From: Opitutus sp.
GTDB lineage: Bacteria; Verrucomicrobiota; Verrucomicrobiia; Opitutales; Opitutaceae
Assembly (NCBI GenBank): GCA_009695305.1
Contig: SIBG01000011.1
Location: 1 to 64,000, forward strand
DNA length: 64,000 nucleotides
Direction: 5' to 3'
Below the pieces are notes generated by a model. That model had not been told where the DNA came from, did not search any database, and saw only the letters and a program-made list of their open reading frames with translations. Position numbers and translations under genes: made by a program. Shown piece after piece: positions 29,843-38,812 of the stretch. Positions within the stretch are counted from its first letter, which is position 1; each line of letters opens with the position of its first letter.

Positions 29843-31918
29843 TCAGGCGAAAGGAATAAATTTTTTATTACGCGTTTCCCGCGAGATTGACGTGAACTCC
29901 GGATTAGGCAGGCAATCGAGAAACAAACGCCCGTAGCCCTTCGCCAGCAGCCGCGAATCGAGCAAAGTGACGAGGCCACGGTCGGTTTGGGTGCGGATCA
30001 GGCGACCGATGCCCTGACGAAACTTGATCAGCGCATCCGGGAGGGTGAGCTCGTTGAAGGGACTGCCGCCGGCCTCGCGGATGTGCTCACATTTCGCCTC
30101 CGTGATCGGGTGCGTCGGTGGGTCGAAGGGCAGGCGGGTGATGATGACCTGCGCCAGCGCCTCGCCCGGCACGTCCACTCCGGTCCAAAAGCTGTCAGTG
30201 CCGAAGAGCACGGCGTTGCCGAGCTCGCGCATCTGCTTCGTCAGTTCGGTGCGTGAGAGGTCGGCTCCCTGCATGAAAAATGGCCGACCGGCCGTGCGGT
30301 AGGCAGGTTCAAGCGTGGCGGCGATCGCGCGCATGTCGGTGTAGCTCGTAAAGAGGACCAGCGAGCCACCGCGCACGCGTTCGGTGCAAAAGCCCACGTA
30401 GTCCGCCAGCACGTCGAGCGCGAGCTTCGCCTCGCGCGGCGAGGGGAGCGGCACATCGGAGGCGACAAAAACGCGCATGTGCCGCGCGAAATCAAAGGGC
30501 GATTTCACGATGACCGCGCGCGCGCTGTCCGCTCCAAGGCGCGCGGCAAACGGCTCGATTTGCCCGCCCATCGCGAGTGTCGCGCTCGTGCAGATGACAC
30601 TGGTGCCGCAGCCGAAGAGATGTTGACGAAGTGCGGGCGCGACATCGATCGGCGCACTCCGGAGGGTGACGATCGTTAGCTTCCGACCGCCGCGCTCGGC
30701 CCAGTAAACGTGGCCCTGATCGCCCAGCGTGAGCCATTCCGTGATCCCGGCCTGCAGCGCCTTGATGCGCTGTTTCTGCTCGAGCAACTCGTCGCGCTCC
30801 CGGCCGTCCTCGAGCTTATCGGCGAGCTTGCCGAGCAGGCGGTGCAACGCGGACAGCGGGCCTTCGAGGGTGGGCTCGGCGACCCCTGCCTCACGCACGC
30901 GGACGATCAAGCGCGGCGCCAGCAGGGTGGTGGAGAGAAAATCGAAGAAGAGCTTCGAGGCGTCGAGCGCATCGACGACGAGTTGCTGCGCCTCGGGGCC
31001 CCCGAGTTTGCGGAAGAGACCGCGCTTGGTGCGCGGGTTGAACAGATACTTCAACGCGCGGTCCACGCCGTAACTGGAGAGGGCTAGGCCGAAGTTATTG
31101 GTCGCGACTTCGGGCACGGTGTGGGCCTCGTCGAGCACGAGAAAATCATCCGCAAACAGCACGCCACGGGTGTCAGCCTTGACCCCGTTGGCTTGCGCGC
31201 CGCCGGAGCTGATGAGCGCAAAGAGCAGTGCGTGATTGACGATGACGAGATTCGCGGAGCGCATCCGGGTGCGGGCGCGCTGGTAGAAACATTTGCCGCA
31301 GTCGCAGTGTTTGCGCGAGCAGGAGGAGGAGTCGGCGTTGACCGCGTCCCAAATCTCCGGGCGCGGCGGCGGGCGGAGGTCGTGGCGCAGGCCGGTGTCC
31401 GTGGTTTCGGCCCAGGCGGCGACGCGCTGGAGTTCGTCGTAATCGGCGTCGGCAAACAGACTCGCGCGATCCGCGAGCGCATGGCCGAGGCGCGTGGTGC
31501 AAAGATAATTTGATTTGCCGACGAGCACCGCGGATTTGAAATCGGCGTAGCGCACGAGGTCGGGTGTGGATTGGAAGAGCCGGCGGCAGAGCGGGAGATC
31601 GCTGGTCGACAGCTGTTCCTGCAGGGAAATGGTATGGGTCGAGACAATGAGCTGGCGCGACTGATCGATCGCATGGATGAGGCCGGGCACGAGGTAGGCG
31701 AGGGACTTTCCGACGCCGGTGCCGGCCTCGAACAGGAGAGGCTCGTCGGCCTGCATGGCCGCGGCCACGGCGCGGGCCATTTCCTCCTGCTGGGGGCGGT
31801 GCTCAAGGCGCAGCGCCGTCTGCAGCCACCCAGCCTCGGCGAAGATTTTCGCGGCGAGGGCGGGCGCGTGGCTGGGAGGCGGGGGCGCGGAGCCGGGGTC
31901 GTCGCGAAGTCCGATCAT
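29843..31918 (-). CDS. DinG/XPD-family ATP-dependent DNA helicase
   Basis: 691 residues. Superfamily 2 helicase motifs: Walker A EAGTGVGKS at 64-72, Walker B VLDEAHTVPE near 270, motif III CTSATLAMGG, and motifs V-VI FGTDSFWTGVDVPG and FRQGIGRLIRTQTDRG. The Cys residues in YLCTTRL and CSRKHCDCGKCF, between motifs I and II, are placed like the 4Fe-4S ligands of XPD and DinG. It probably unwinds 5'-overhang or R-loop DNA during repair. It precedes the PP2C gene on the same strand. The adjacent start of the metal ATPase gene is divergent. Confidence 0.92.
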   Translation of the reverse strand: MIGLRDDPGSAPPPPSHAPALAAKIFAEAGWLQTALRLEHRPQQEEMARAVAAAMQADEPLLFEAGTGVGKSLAYLVPGLIHAIDQSRQLIVSTHTISLQEQLSTSDLPLCRRLFQSTPDLVRYADFKSAVLVGKSNYLCTTRLGHALADRASLFADADYDELQRVAAWAETTDTGLRHDLRPPPRPEIWDAVNADSSSCSRKHCDCGKCFYQRARTRMRSANLVIVNHALLFALISSGGAQANGVKADTRGVLFADDFLVLDEAHTVPEVATNNFGLALSSYGVDRALKYLFNPRTKRGLFRKLGGPEAQQLVVDALDASKLFFDFLSTTLLAPRLIVRVREAGVAEPTLEGPLSALHRLLGKLADKLEDGRERDELLEQKQRIKALQAGITEWLTLGDQGHVYWAERGGRKLTIVTLRSAPIDVAPALRQHLFGCGTSVICTSATLAMGGQIEPFAARLGADSARAVIVKSPFDFARHMRVFVASDVPLPSPREAKLALDVLADYVGFCTERVRGGSLVLFTSYTDMRAIAATLEPAYRTAGRPFFMQGADLSRTELTKQMRELGNAVLFGTDSFWTGVDVPGEALAQVIITRLPFDPPTHPITEAKCEHIREAGGSPFNELTLPDALIKFRQGIGRLIRTQTDRGLVTLLDSRLLAKGYGRLFLDCLPNPEFTSISRETRNKKFIPFA

Positions 31919-32011
31919 TTAATTCAAGTGAGTCGGGCAACCAATGAAGGGCAACGCATGCGGCGCAAATGAATTTGCGGCGGAGGGCCGGGCCGTTGAA
32001 CGTGCTCCGCG

Positions 32012-34246
32012 ATGGACCGGCCGATGAAAACCGAAGACGATTGGGTGGCGGAGCTCGTGAATTTCCTGCGCACGCAGCCAGCTGTGAGCGCGGTGCGCAT
32101 CGATCCGGCGACGCACACCGTGAGCGTCGCGACCATTGGCAAAGTCGGACTGGGCGGTTTCGAGGAGAAACTTGCGGAAACCATCGCGGCGATCGAATCG
32201 CAGTTCGCGGCGCATCCCGCCACGGCGCCGCTCGGGTTTTCGCTCCGGCGTGACGGCAGCGCCACCGTGATCGGCCGGGATACGTGCGTGACGGCGGAGA
32301 AGATGTGGCTGTGGCGCGAGATGGAGTGGCCCGAGATCAAGGCCGAGCCGACCCCGGAGGATCAGGAGTGGCGGACGCTGGCGACGCTCGCGGCCATCTG
32401 CGGGGCGGCGGGCATCGGCGGCGTGCTGGCGGGGCAGTTCGCCCCCGGCCTGCCGCTGCTGGCGAAGGCTTTTTTCCTGGCCGGCCTGGTGACGGGCGGC
32501 TGGGACGCGGCGATCGACACCTGGGAAAATCTCCGCGAGCGGAGGATCGACATCCACTTTCTCATGCTGGCGGTCGCCGTTGGCGCGACGTTCATCGGGG
32601 CGTGGGGCGAGGCGGTGATGCTGCTGTTTCTCTTTTCGGCCTCCGGCGCGATGGAGGAATACGCGCTCGATCGCACTCAACGTGAAGTCAGCGCACTGCT
32701 GAAAACGTCGCCGAAGCGGGCGACGCTCGTGCTCGATGACGGCAGCGAAAAAGAAATCGCCGTCGAGGCTCTGCAAGTCGGGCAATGCGTGCGGGTGAAG
32801 CCCGGTGAGGCATTCGCGGCGGACGGCGTGGTCACCAAGGGCAAGAGTGCGAGCGACGAGTCGGCCCTCACCGGTGAGGCGAATCCGGTGGAGAAAAATG
32901 TCGGCGACCAGGTTTTCAGCGGAACCCTGAATCTGTGGGGCGTGGTGGAGTTTGATGTCGCGCGGCTGCCGGCCGAGAGCACCCTGCAAAAAATCATCCG
33001 GCTCATCCAGACGGCGCAGAAACTGAAAGCGCCGAGCGAACGGTTCACCGATAAATTTGGCACCGGCTACACCTACGCAGTTATCGGGGGCTCGACCGCG
33101 ATGTTTCTCCTGTGGTGGCTGGGGTTTCATCTGCCGCCGTTCACGAACACACCGGAAACGCGTTCGGCGTTTTACCGGGCGATGACGCTCATGGTCGTGG
33201 CGAGCCCGTGTGCGCTCGTGCTGTCGATTCCGTCGGCGATCCTCGCGGCGATTGCGTGGGGCGCGCGCCATGGCGTCCTGTTTCGCGGCGGCGCGGCGAT
33301 CGAGAAGCTCGCCGACGTCACCACGGTGGCACTCGACAAAACGGGCACGCTCACGACGGGTGAACTCGCCGTGGTGGGTTGCGAAAGCTATCCGCGCGGT
33401 CGGGAGCGGGAGGTGCTCGCACTGGCCTACACCCTGGAGGCGAAATCCCAGCACCCGATCGCGCGCGCCATCGTGCGCCACGCGAAAGCCGAGGGCGTGC
33501 GGGAGCTTGAGCTCGACGAGTTTCAGTCCATCACCGGCCAGGGCCTGCGCGGAAAAATTGGTGGTGCGACGCTGCTGCTCGGACGGCGCGAGCTGCTGGA
33601 AAACGGACCACTGGCGGATTGGGCCCGGAACTTACCGCCGGCCGCCGCGGAGTTGAGCGAGGTGTGGGTGCTCGGCCAAGACCTGGTCGGGCGCGTGCTG
33701 CTGAAGGATCAGATTCGCGCCGAATCACGGGGCGTGCTCGCACAGTTGAAAGCGATGGGGATCAAGACCGTGATGCTCACGGGCGACCGCCGCCATACGG
33801 CCGAAGCCGTGGCCCAGGAGCTCGGCCTCGACGAAGTGCGCGCGGGTCTGTCGCCGGAAGACAAAGTCGCCGCCATTCAAGCGTTGCGGGCGGAGGGTCG
33901 GAAGGTCGCGATGGTGGGCGACGGCGTGAACGACGCGCCCTGCCTCGCCGCCGCCGACGTGAGTGTGGCGATGGGCGCGCGCGGCAGTGATGCCGCGCTC
34001 GAACAGGCCGAGGTGATCTTGATGCACGATCGGATCGAGAATTTTTTGGCCGCGCAACGGTTGAGCCGGCGGGCCCGGGCCATCATCCGGCAGAATCTCA
34101 CCATCTCGCTCGGCGTGGTCGTGGTGATGGTGGTGGCAACGGCCTGTGGGGCTGTGCCGCTCGCGATCGGTGTGGCCGCGCATGAAGGCAGCACGCTGGT
34201 GGTTTGTGTGAATTCACTGCGACTGCTCTTCGGCAAGAATGCCTGA
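32012..34246 (+). CDS. P1B-type heavy-metal ATPase, P1B-4 (Co/Fe/Zn exporter) type
   Basis: 744 residues; start ATG 32012 or ATG 32024. The first 100 residues fold-predict like a metal-binding domain (VSAVRIDPATHTVSV) but have no CxxC. The actuator loop ALTGEANPV, the membrane metal site VVASPCALVLS (SPC), the phosphorylation site DKTGTLT at 442-448, the HP motif SQHPIARAIV, GDGVNDAPCLAAADV, and HEGSTLV in the last membrane helix are all visible. SPC plus HEG[GS]T is the signature of P1B-4 pumps (CoaT/CtpD), which export cobalt, iron or zinc. No metalloregulator gene is nearby. Confidence 0.92.
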   Translation: MDRPMKTEDDWVAELVNFLRTQPAVSAVRIDPATHTVSVATIGKVGLGGFEEKLAETIAAIESQFAAHPATAPLGFSLRRDGSATVIGRDTCVTAEKMWLWREMEWPEIKAEPTPEDQEWRTLATLAAICGAAGIGGVLAGQFAPGLPLLAKAFFLAGLVTGGWDAAIDTWENLRERRIDIHFLMLAVAVGATFIGAWGEAVMLLFLFSASGAMEEYALDRTQREVSALLKTSPKRATLVLDDGSEKEIAVEALQVGQCVRVKPGEAFAADGVVTKGKSASDESALTGEANPVEKNVGDQVFSGTLNLWGVVEFDVARLPAESTLQKIIRLIQTAQKLKAPSERFTDKFGTGYTYAVIGGSTAMFLLWWLGFHLPPFTNTPETRSAFYRAMTLMVVASPCALVLSIPSAILAAIAWGARHGVLFRGGAAIEKLADVTTVALDKTGTLTTGELAVVGCESYPRGREREVLALAYTLEAKSQHPIARAIVRHAKAEGVRELELDEFQSITGQGLRGKIGGATLLLGRRELLENGPLADWARNLPPAAAELSEVWVLGQDLVGRVLLKDQIRAESRGVLAQLKAMGIKTVMLTGDRRHTAEAVAQELGLDEVRAGLSPEDKVAAIQALRAEGRKVAMVGDGVNDAPCLAAADVSVAMGARGSDAALEQAEVILMHDRIENFLAAQRLSRRARAIIRQNLTISLGVVVVMVVATACGAVPLAIGVAAHEGSTLVVCVNSLRLLFGKNA

Positions 34247-34301
34247 TTGGGCGGGCAGTTTTGCTGTAACCAACCACCGGCCCGGCTGCGTCTTACTCCC
34301 C

Positions 34302-34778
34302 ATGAAACTGCCGCAGCTTTCCTTCGTTTTCGGGTGCGGCCTGTTGGTCGCGGTGGCCGGTTGCACTTTCCCCTCTTCGCGTCGGATGGTTCCGGCGGCA
34401 CAGGCGAATGTGATGCAGAACGCCGAACTTGGCACGGTGACCGCCGTGCGGGAGGTCAATATCGAGGGCCAGAAATCGCACCTTGGATTATTGGGCGGCG
34501 GCGCAGTCGGCGCGGCGGCGACCAAGCCGGGCGCTCGCAATTCCAACGTTGGCTCCGCGCTCGGTCAGGCCGCGGGCGCGGTCGTTGGCGCCGTCGCGGG
34601 CCAGGCCGTCGAGGAGGTCACCACCCGCGCGAATGGGCAGGAAGTTACCATTCGACTCGACGACGGCCGGATCGTCGTGGTGGCGCAGGACGTCGCTGGC
34701 GGGTTTTTTCGCGACGGGGACCGCGTGCGTGTGCTGCACGGCGGCGGCGGGGCGCGCGTGTCGATGGCCACAAATTAA
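34302..34778 (+). CDS. Glycine-zipper lipoprotein, SlyB/Pcp-like (copy 1)
   Basis: 158 residues from ATG 34302. A lipoprotein signal with lipobox VAVAGC puts the acylated Cys at position 21. The mature protein has a glycine-zipper segment (SALGQAAGAVVGAVAGQAVEE, about 85-106) that can insert in the outer membrane, then a small beta domain (EVTIRLDDGRIVVVAQ, GDRVRVLHG). This is the layout of the SlyB/Pcp family. A second copy starts 97 bases downstream. Confidence 0.85.
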   Translation: MKLPQLSFVFGCGLLVAVAGCTFPSSRRMVPAAQANVMQNAELGTVTAVREVNIEGQKSHLGLLGGGAVGAAATKPGARNSNVGSALGQAAGAVVGAVAGQAVEEVTTRANGQEVTIRLDDGRIVVVAQDVAGGFFRDGDRVRVLHGGGGARVSMATN

Positions 34779-34874
34779 TCCACCGCGCGAGGTAGGAACG
34801 TAGCGCCGGGCCGGATGGTCGTTGATTTCATGGCTCCGACGGATATCCCGACTAACGAAGAAACCGACGCCATC

Positions 34875-35402
34875 ATGAAAATCCAACAAAAGTTTAATGG
34901 CGCAATCGCGGTGGCTGCGCTCCTCGTCGGAGGGGGTTGCCTGAACAGCAGATCGAGCCTGCCGGTCTACGACAGCAATCAGATCGGCACCGTCATCAAG
35001 TCGCAAAGCGGGGAGATCTTATCGGTGCGGGACGTCGTGATCAAAGCCTCCAGCACCCAGGCGGGGTCGACCGGGATGGGCTCACGTATTGGCGCCGCCG
35101 CCGGGCGGAGCGCGATTTATGGCGGTCCCTCGGCCGCCGTCGGAGCGGCGGGCGCCGTGATCGGCGAGGCCGTGGGAGCCGTGGCCGGAGCCCGGGTCGA
35201 CGACAAGAAGGGTGAAGAAATCACCATTTTGGTGGAGGGTGGTCAGACCGTAACCGTCGTGCAGGAGCGCGGCAGCTCGCCTCTCGCCCCCGGCGAACGG
35301 GTGCGGATTATTACGAGTGCGAGCTCCAGTATTTACGGCGGCGGTGGCACCAAGGTGGTGCGCGATGACGAAGTGGTCGCGCCGCCGATTCGCCGGCCCT
35401 GA
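34875..35402 (+). CDS. Glycine-zipper lipoprotein, SlyB/Pcp-like (copy 2)
   Basis: 175 residues from ATG 34875. Lipobox LVGGGC puts the acylated Cys at 22. It shares with copy 1 the order N-terminal motif (VLSVRDVVIKAS-type strand), glycine zipper (AAVGAAGAVIGEAVGAVAGA, about 94-113), and a C-terminal beta domain (EITILVEGGQTVTVVQE, GERVRIIT). The two proteins are clearly paralogous but diverged. They are probably outer-membrane lipoproteins that stabilise the envelope. It is convergent with the L,D-transpeptidase gene, which also works on the envelope. Confidence 0.85.
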   Translation: MKIQQKFNGAIAVAALLVGGGCLNSRSSLPVYDSNQIGTVIKSQSGEILSVRDVVIKASSTQAGSTGMGSRIGAAAGRSAIYGGPSAAVGAAGAVIGEAVGAVAGARVDDKKGEEITILVEGGQTVTVVQERGSSPLAPGERVRIITSASSSIYGGGGTKVVRDDEVVAPPIRRP

Positions 35403-35447
35403 GAATGAGACGATTCGGTCGGGGTGGAGCGGCCAACTGGCGGTCGC

Positions 35448-36002
35448 TTAGTCTTCGATCCAGACGAGATCCCCGGCGCGGACTTCCTCGAAGAGTTCGA
35501 CGATATCGAGATTGCGCATGAGCACACAGCCGGCGCTCAGCGGCTCGCCGAGGCGGGATTCCTGGTTCGTGCCGTGGACATAAACGTAGCGCTCGTAGGT
35601 ATCGACCGCGCCGCCGCGGTTCACCCCCGGTTCGAGGCCGCGCAGCCAAAGAATGCGGCTCGTGACCAAATTGTCGTTGGTCCCGGCGTCGGGTAACTCG
35701 GAAAAATGCCGGCCGGTTGAGACGCGCGATTTGAAGACCATGCCCGGCGGCTGGCCGGCGCCGAGGCGCTCAGCGATCTCATGGAGGCCGCGCGGCGTGC
35801 CCAGGGAGTTCTTCGCGTTGGAGGGCGGGCGCTTGGAGGTGGAGATGACGTAGCTTTTCACCAGCGCACCGTCGCGGAAGAATTGCAGGGTCGCTGTGCT
35901 GATCCGGACGAGCAGAACCCGCTCTCCGGGCTTGATGCCGAGGCGCTGGCAGGTTTTGTTGGCCTGTTTCCAAGGAGAATCACTCGTGAATAACGCATCC
36001 AT
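35448..36002 (-). CDS. L,D-transpeptidase (YkuD domain) without signal peptide
   Basis: 184 residues from ATG 36002. The YkuD fold shows VYVHGTNQESRLG and the catalytic Cys in SAGCVLMRN near 165; the canonical S-H-G-C has Ala in place of His. The N-terminus (MDALFTSDSPWKQANKTCQ) has no export signal, which is odd for an enzyme that cross-links peptidoglycan. It may use another export route or modify an intracellular peptide. The first 17 bases overlap the 5' end of asd on the opposite strand. Confidence 0.85.
   Translation of the reverse strand: MDALFTSDSPWKQANKTCQRLGIKPGERVLLVRISTATLQFFRDGALVKSYVISTSKRPPSNAKNSLGTPRGLHEIAERLGAGQPPGMVFKSRVSTGRHFSELPDAGTNDNLVTSRILWLRGLEPGVNRGGAVDTYERYVYVHGTNQESRLGEPLSAGCVLMRNLDIVELFEEVRAGDLVWIED
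35972..35977 (+). promoter_or_regulatory. Strong Shine-Dalgarno of asd
   Basis: AAGGAG lies 8 bases before the GTG at 35986. It decides the asd start against the longer open frame from 35896. It is inside the 5' coding region of the divergent L,D-transpeptidase gene. Confidence 0.8.
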
Positions 36003-37029
36003 CAATGTCGGTATCGTCGGCGCCACTGGGGCCGTCGGTCAAGAGCTCCTGCGGCTGTTGCAGGAGCGGAACTTCCCCATGGCTTCGCTGCGGCTCTTCG
36101 CCTCAGCCCGGTCGGCGGGCAAAGTGCTGGAGTTTGCCGGCACGAAATACACCGTCGAGGAGGCGAAGGCGGGGGTGTTTGGCGACGTCGATGTGGCCTT
36201 TTTCGCCACCGAGGGAGCCATCACGCGCGCGCTCGCGCCCGATGCCGTGAAGGCGGGCTGCCTCGTGATCGACAAAAGCTCGGCGTTTCGCATGGACCCC
36301 GACGTGCCGCTCGTGATTCCCGAGATCAATCCCGCAGGTTTGCGCCAGCACAAAGGCATCATCGCGAATCCCAACTGCTCAACGGCGGTGGCGCTGATGG
36401 CGCTCTGGCCGCTGCACCAGGCGTTCGGGCTGAGGCGCTATTTCGCCGCGACCTACCAGTCCGTCTCCGGCACTGGCGCCGACGCCATCGACGAGCTTGA
36501 GGCCCAGGTGCAGGCGCACGTCAAGGGCACGGCGCTGCCGCGGAAAGTTTATCCCTACCAGATCGCGTTCAACGCCATCCCGCAGGTCGACTCGTTCGGT
36601 TCCGATGGCTACACTGGCGAAGAGACGAAAATGGCACTCGAGAGCCGCAAGATCATGGGCCTGCCGAATCTCAGGGTCTCCTCGACTTGCGTGCGCGTGC
36701 CGGTCGTGCGGGCGCATTCGGTCGCGATCAATGCAGAATTCGAGCGACCGGTGAGCGTCGCGGCCGCCCGGGCGGCGATCACGGCGTTTGCCGGGGCGGA
36801 ACTCGTCGATGATCCCGCGAAGCTGGCTTATCCCACGCCGCTCGACTTCAGCTGCAAGGTGAAGTGTGGCGTCGGCCGCATTCGTCTCGACACGGCTCTC
36901 GACAACGGCCTCGCGCTCTGGGTCAGCGGCGACAACCTCTGGAAGGGCGCCGCGCTCAACGCGCTCCAAAACGCCGAGCTCATGGTCCGCGAGGGCCTGC
37001 TCAAGCGGAAAGCGTTGGTGGCGGTGTAG
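35986..37029 (+). CDS. asd: Aspartate-semialdehyde dehydrogenase
   Basis: 347 residues from GTG 35986. It reduces aspartyl-phosphate to aspartate semialdehyde with NADPH, the branch point to lysine/diaminopimelate, threonine and methionine. The Rossmann motif GIVGATGAVGQELL is near residues 9-22. The active-site Cys is in IANPNCSTAVALMAL near 130, and SSTCVRVPVVRAHS, with the catalytic His region, follows at about 234. Start choice rests on the AAGGAG eight bases upstream. The gene stands 119 bases before tRNA-Val. Confidence 0.96.
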   Translation: MNNASINVGIVGATGAVGQELLRLLQERNFPMASLRLFASARSAGKVLEFAGTKYTVEEAKAGVFGDVDVAFFATEGAITRALAPDAVKAGCLVIDKSSAFRMDPDVPLVIPEINPAGLRQHKGIIANPNCSTAVALMALWPLHQAFGLRRYFAATYQSVSGTGADAIDELEAQVQAHVKGTALPRKVYPYQIAFNAIPQVDSFGSDGYTGEETKMALESRKIMGLPNLRVSSTCVRVPVVRAHSVAINAEFERPVSVAAARAAITAFAGAELVDDPAKLAYPTPLDFSCKVKCGVGRIRLDTALDNGLALWVSGDNLWKGAALNALQNAELMVREGLLKRKALVAV

Positions 37030-37148
37030 CGAAACCCGCGCCCGTGCCGGGAAAAGCTCACGCTTTCCACGATGGAGCGAAGCCGCGTCATCCTTGAATA
37101 ATTCCTTGTCAACGCCGCCGCCCGCCCGCTTTCATCTAACCTCGGCTC

Positions 37149-37225
37149 GGACGCCTAGCTCAGTTGGTTAGAGCACCTCGCTTACACCGAGGGTGTCGGG
37201 GGTTCGAGTCCCTCGGCGTCCACCA
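37149..37225 (+). tRNA. tRNA-Val (anticodon TAC)
   Basis: GGACGCC pairs with GGCGTCC. The D-arm is GCTCAGTTGGTTAGAGC, the anticodon loop is CTTACAC with TAC, the T-arm is GGGGGTTCGAGTCCCTC, and CCA is encoded. It ends 23 bases before the ilvH start, so the two can share a transcript. Confidence 0.95.
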
Positions 37226-37248
37226 GCTATCCTTTTTCCTCCATTTCC

Positions 37249-37719
37249 ATGCGACACACGATCTCCGTCCTCGTTGAGAACAAGTTTGGCGTTCTGGCGC
37301 GCGTTTCCGGCATGTTTTCCGGCCGCGGCTTTAACATCGACTCGCTCAACGTCGCGCCCACGCACGACGCCTCGCTGTCGCGGATCACCGCCGTGCTGAA
37401 GAGCGACGAAGCCGCGCTCGACCTCTGCATCAAGCAGCTGCGGAAACTGATCAACGTCGTCGAGGTGATCGACTTCAAGGAAGGTCAGGCCGTCGCGCGC
37501 GAACTCATTCTCGTGAAGGTCAAGGCCAGCGCCCAGTCGCGCTCCGAGATCGTCCAGATCGCCGACATTTTCCGCGCCAAAATCGTCAACCTCGCCGCCG
37601 ACAATCTCATCATCGAACTGACCGGCTCCGATGATAAAGTCGCCGCGCTGCTCGGGCTGCTGGAGCCGTTCGGCATCCTCGAACTCGCCCGCACCGGCCG
37701 CCTCGCGCTGAAGCGCTGA
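37249..37719 (+). CDS. ilvH: Acetolactate synthase small regulatory subunit
   Basis: 156 residues, the usual IlvH/IlvN length. The N-terminal ACT domain ([19 protein letters not shown], with [16 protein letters not shown]) binds valine for feedback inhibition, and the C-terminal domain contacts the catalytic subunit. The catalytic IlvB/IlvI is not in the window, and directly upstream is tRNA-Val. It is followed by ilvC after 58 bases, so this is a split branched-chain amino acid operon. Confidence 0.96.
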   Translation: MRHTISVLVENKFGVLARVSGMFSGRGFNIDSLNVAPTHDASLSRITAVLKSDEAALDLCIKQLRKLINVVEVIDFKEGQAVARELILVKVKASAQSRSEIVQIADIFRAKIVNLAADNLIIELTGSDDKVAALLGLLEPFGILELARTGRLALKR

Positions 37720-37777
37720 CCGCGCGTTGACGTTTACTCTCCGACCTCCACGCCCTCCAATCGCAATCTTTCCAACT

Positions 37778-38803
37778 ATGCCTGCCAAAGTCTATACCGA
37801 CAAAGACGCCAACCTCGGCGTGTTTAAAAACAAAACGCTCGCCATTCTTGGCTACGGTTCGCAGGGCCACGCCCACGCGCTCAACCTTAAGGACAGCGGC
37901 TGCAAGGTCATCATCGGCCTTTATCCCGGCTCGAAGTCCAAGGCCGTCGCCCAACAGCACGGCTTCAAGGTCTACGCGACCGCCGAGGCGGTTCGCCGGG
38001 CCGACGTCATCATGGTCGGCCTGCCCGACATGAAGCAGGCGTCCGTCTACAAGAGCGACATCCTCCCGAACCTCGCGAAGGGCAAGACGCTCATCTTCTC
38101 GCACGGTCTGTCCGTTCACTTCGGCCTCATCAAGCTGCACCGGGACATCGACTGCATCATGGTCGCGCCAAAGGGCCCGGGTCACATGGTCCGCCGCCTC
38201 TACGCTGAGGGCAAAGGCATGCCGGCCCTCATCGCCGTCGCCCAAGACAAGTCGAAGACCGCGAAGCAGCAGGCCCTCGCCTGGGCCAAGGGTATCGGTT
38301 CGACCCGCGCCGGCGTGTTGCAGACCTCGTTCAAGGAGGAGACCGAGACCGATCTCTTCGGCGAGCAAGCCGTGCTCTGCGGTGGCGCCAGTGCGCTCGT
38401 GCAGGCGGGCTTTGAGACGCTCGTCGAGGCGGGCTACCAGCCGGAAATGGCCTATTTCGAGTGCCTCCACGAACTGAAGCTCATCTGCGACCTCATGTAT
38501 GAAAGTGGCATCGCCGGCATGCGTTTCTCGATTTCCGAAACCGCGAAATACGGCGACATCACCCGTGGCCCGCGCGTTGTGAACAAGGCGACGAAGAAGG
38601 AGATGAAGAAAATCCTGACGGAGATCCAGACCGGCAAGTTCACGCGCCAGTGGGTCAACGAATACAAGGGTGGGCTCAAGAAATACCACGCGCTCCTCAA
38701 GAAGGGCGAGCGCCACCAAATCGAAAAGACCGGCCTTTATCTCCGCAGCATGATGCCTTGGATGACGAAAAAACACATCAAGGGCGTGCAGGCCAGCTAC
38801 TGA
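37778..38803 (+). CDS. ilvC: Ketol-acid reductoisomerase (class I)
   Basis: 341 residues from ATG 37778, the class I length. It isomerises and reduces acetolactate in valine, leucine and isoleucine synthesis. The N-terminal nucleotide-binding motif is [14 protein letters not shown]. The Mg-binding and catalytic KARI domain follows, with [30 protein letters not shown] and [11 protein letters not shown]. An intrinsic terminator lies 27 bases after the stop. Confidence 0.97.
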   Translation: MPAKVYTDKDANLGVFKNKTLAILGYGSQGHAHALNLKDSGCKVIIGLYPGSKSKAVAQQHGFKVYATAEAVRRADVIMVGLPDMKQASVYKSDILPNLAKGKTLIFSHGLSVHFGLIKLHRDIDCIMVAPKGPGHMVRRLYAEGKGMPALIAVAQDKSKTAKQQALAWAKGIGSTRAGVLQTSFKEETETDLFGEQAVLCGGASALVQAGFETLVEAGYQPEMAYFECLHELKLICDLMYESGIAGMRFSISETAKYGDITRGPRVVNKATKKEMKKILTEIQTGKFTRQWVNEYKGGLKKYHALLKKGERHQIEKTGLYLRSMMPWMTKKHIKGVQASY

Positions 38804-38812
38804 AAACTTCAC

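Noticed and set aside
37720-37777. A promoter for ilvC at TTGACG (37730 region)
   Set aside because: No acceptable -10 hexamer at 16-18 bases; co-transcription with ilvH is simpler.
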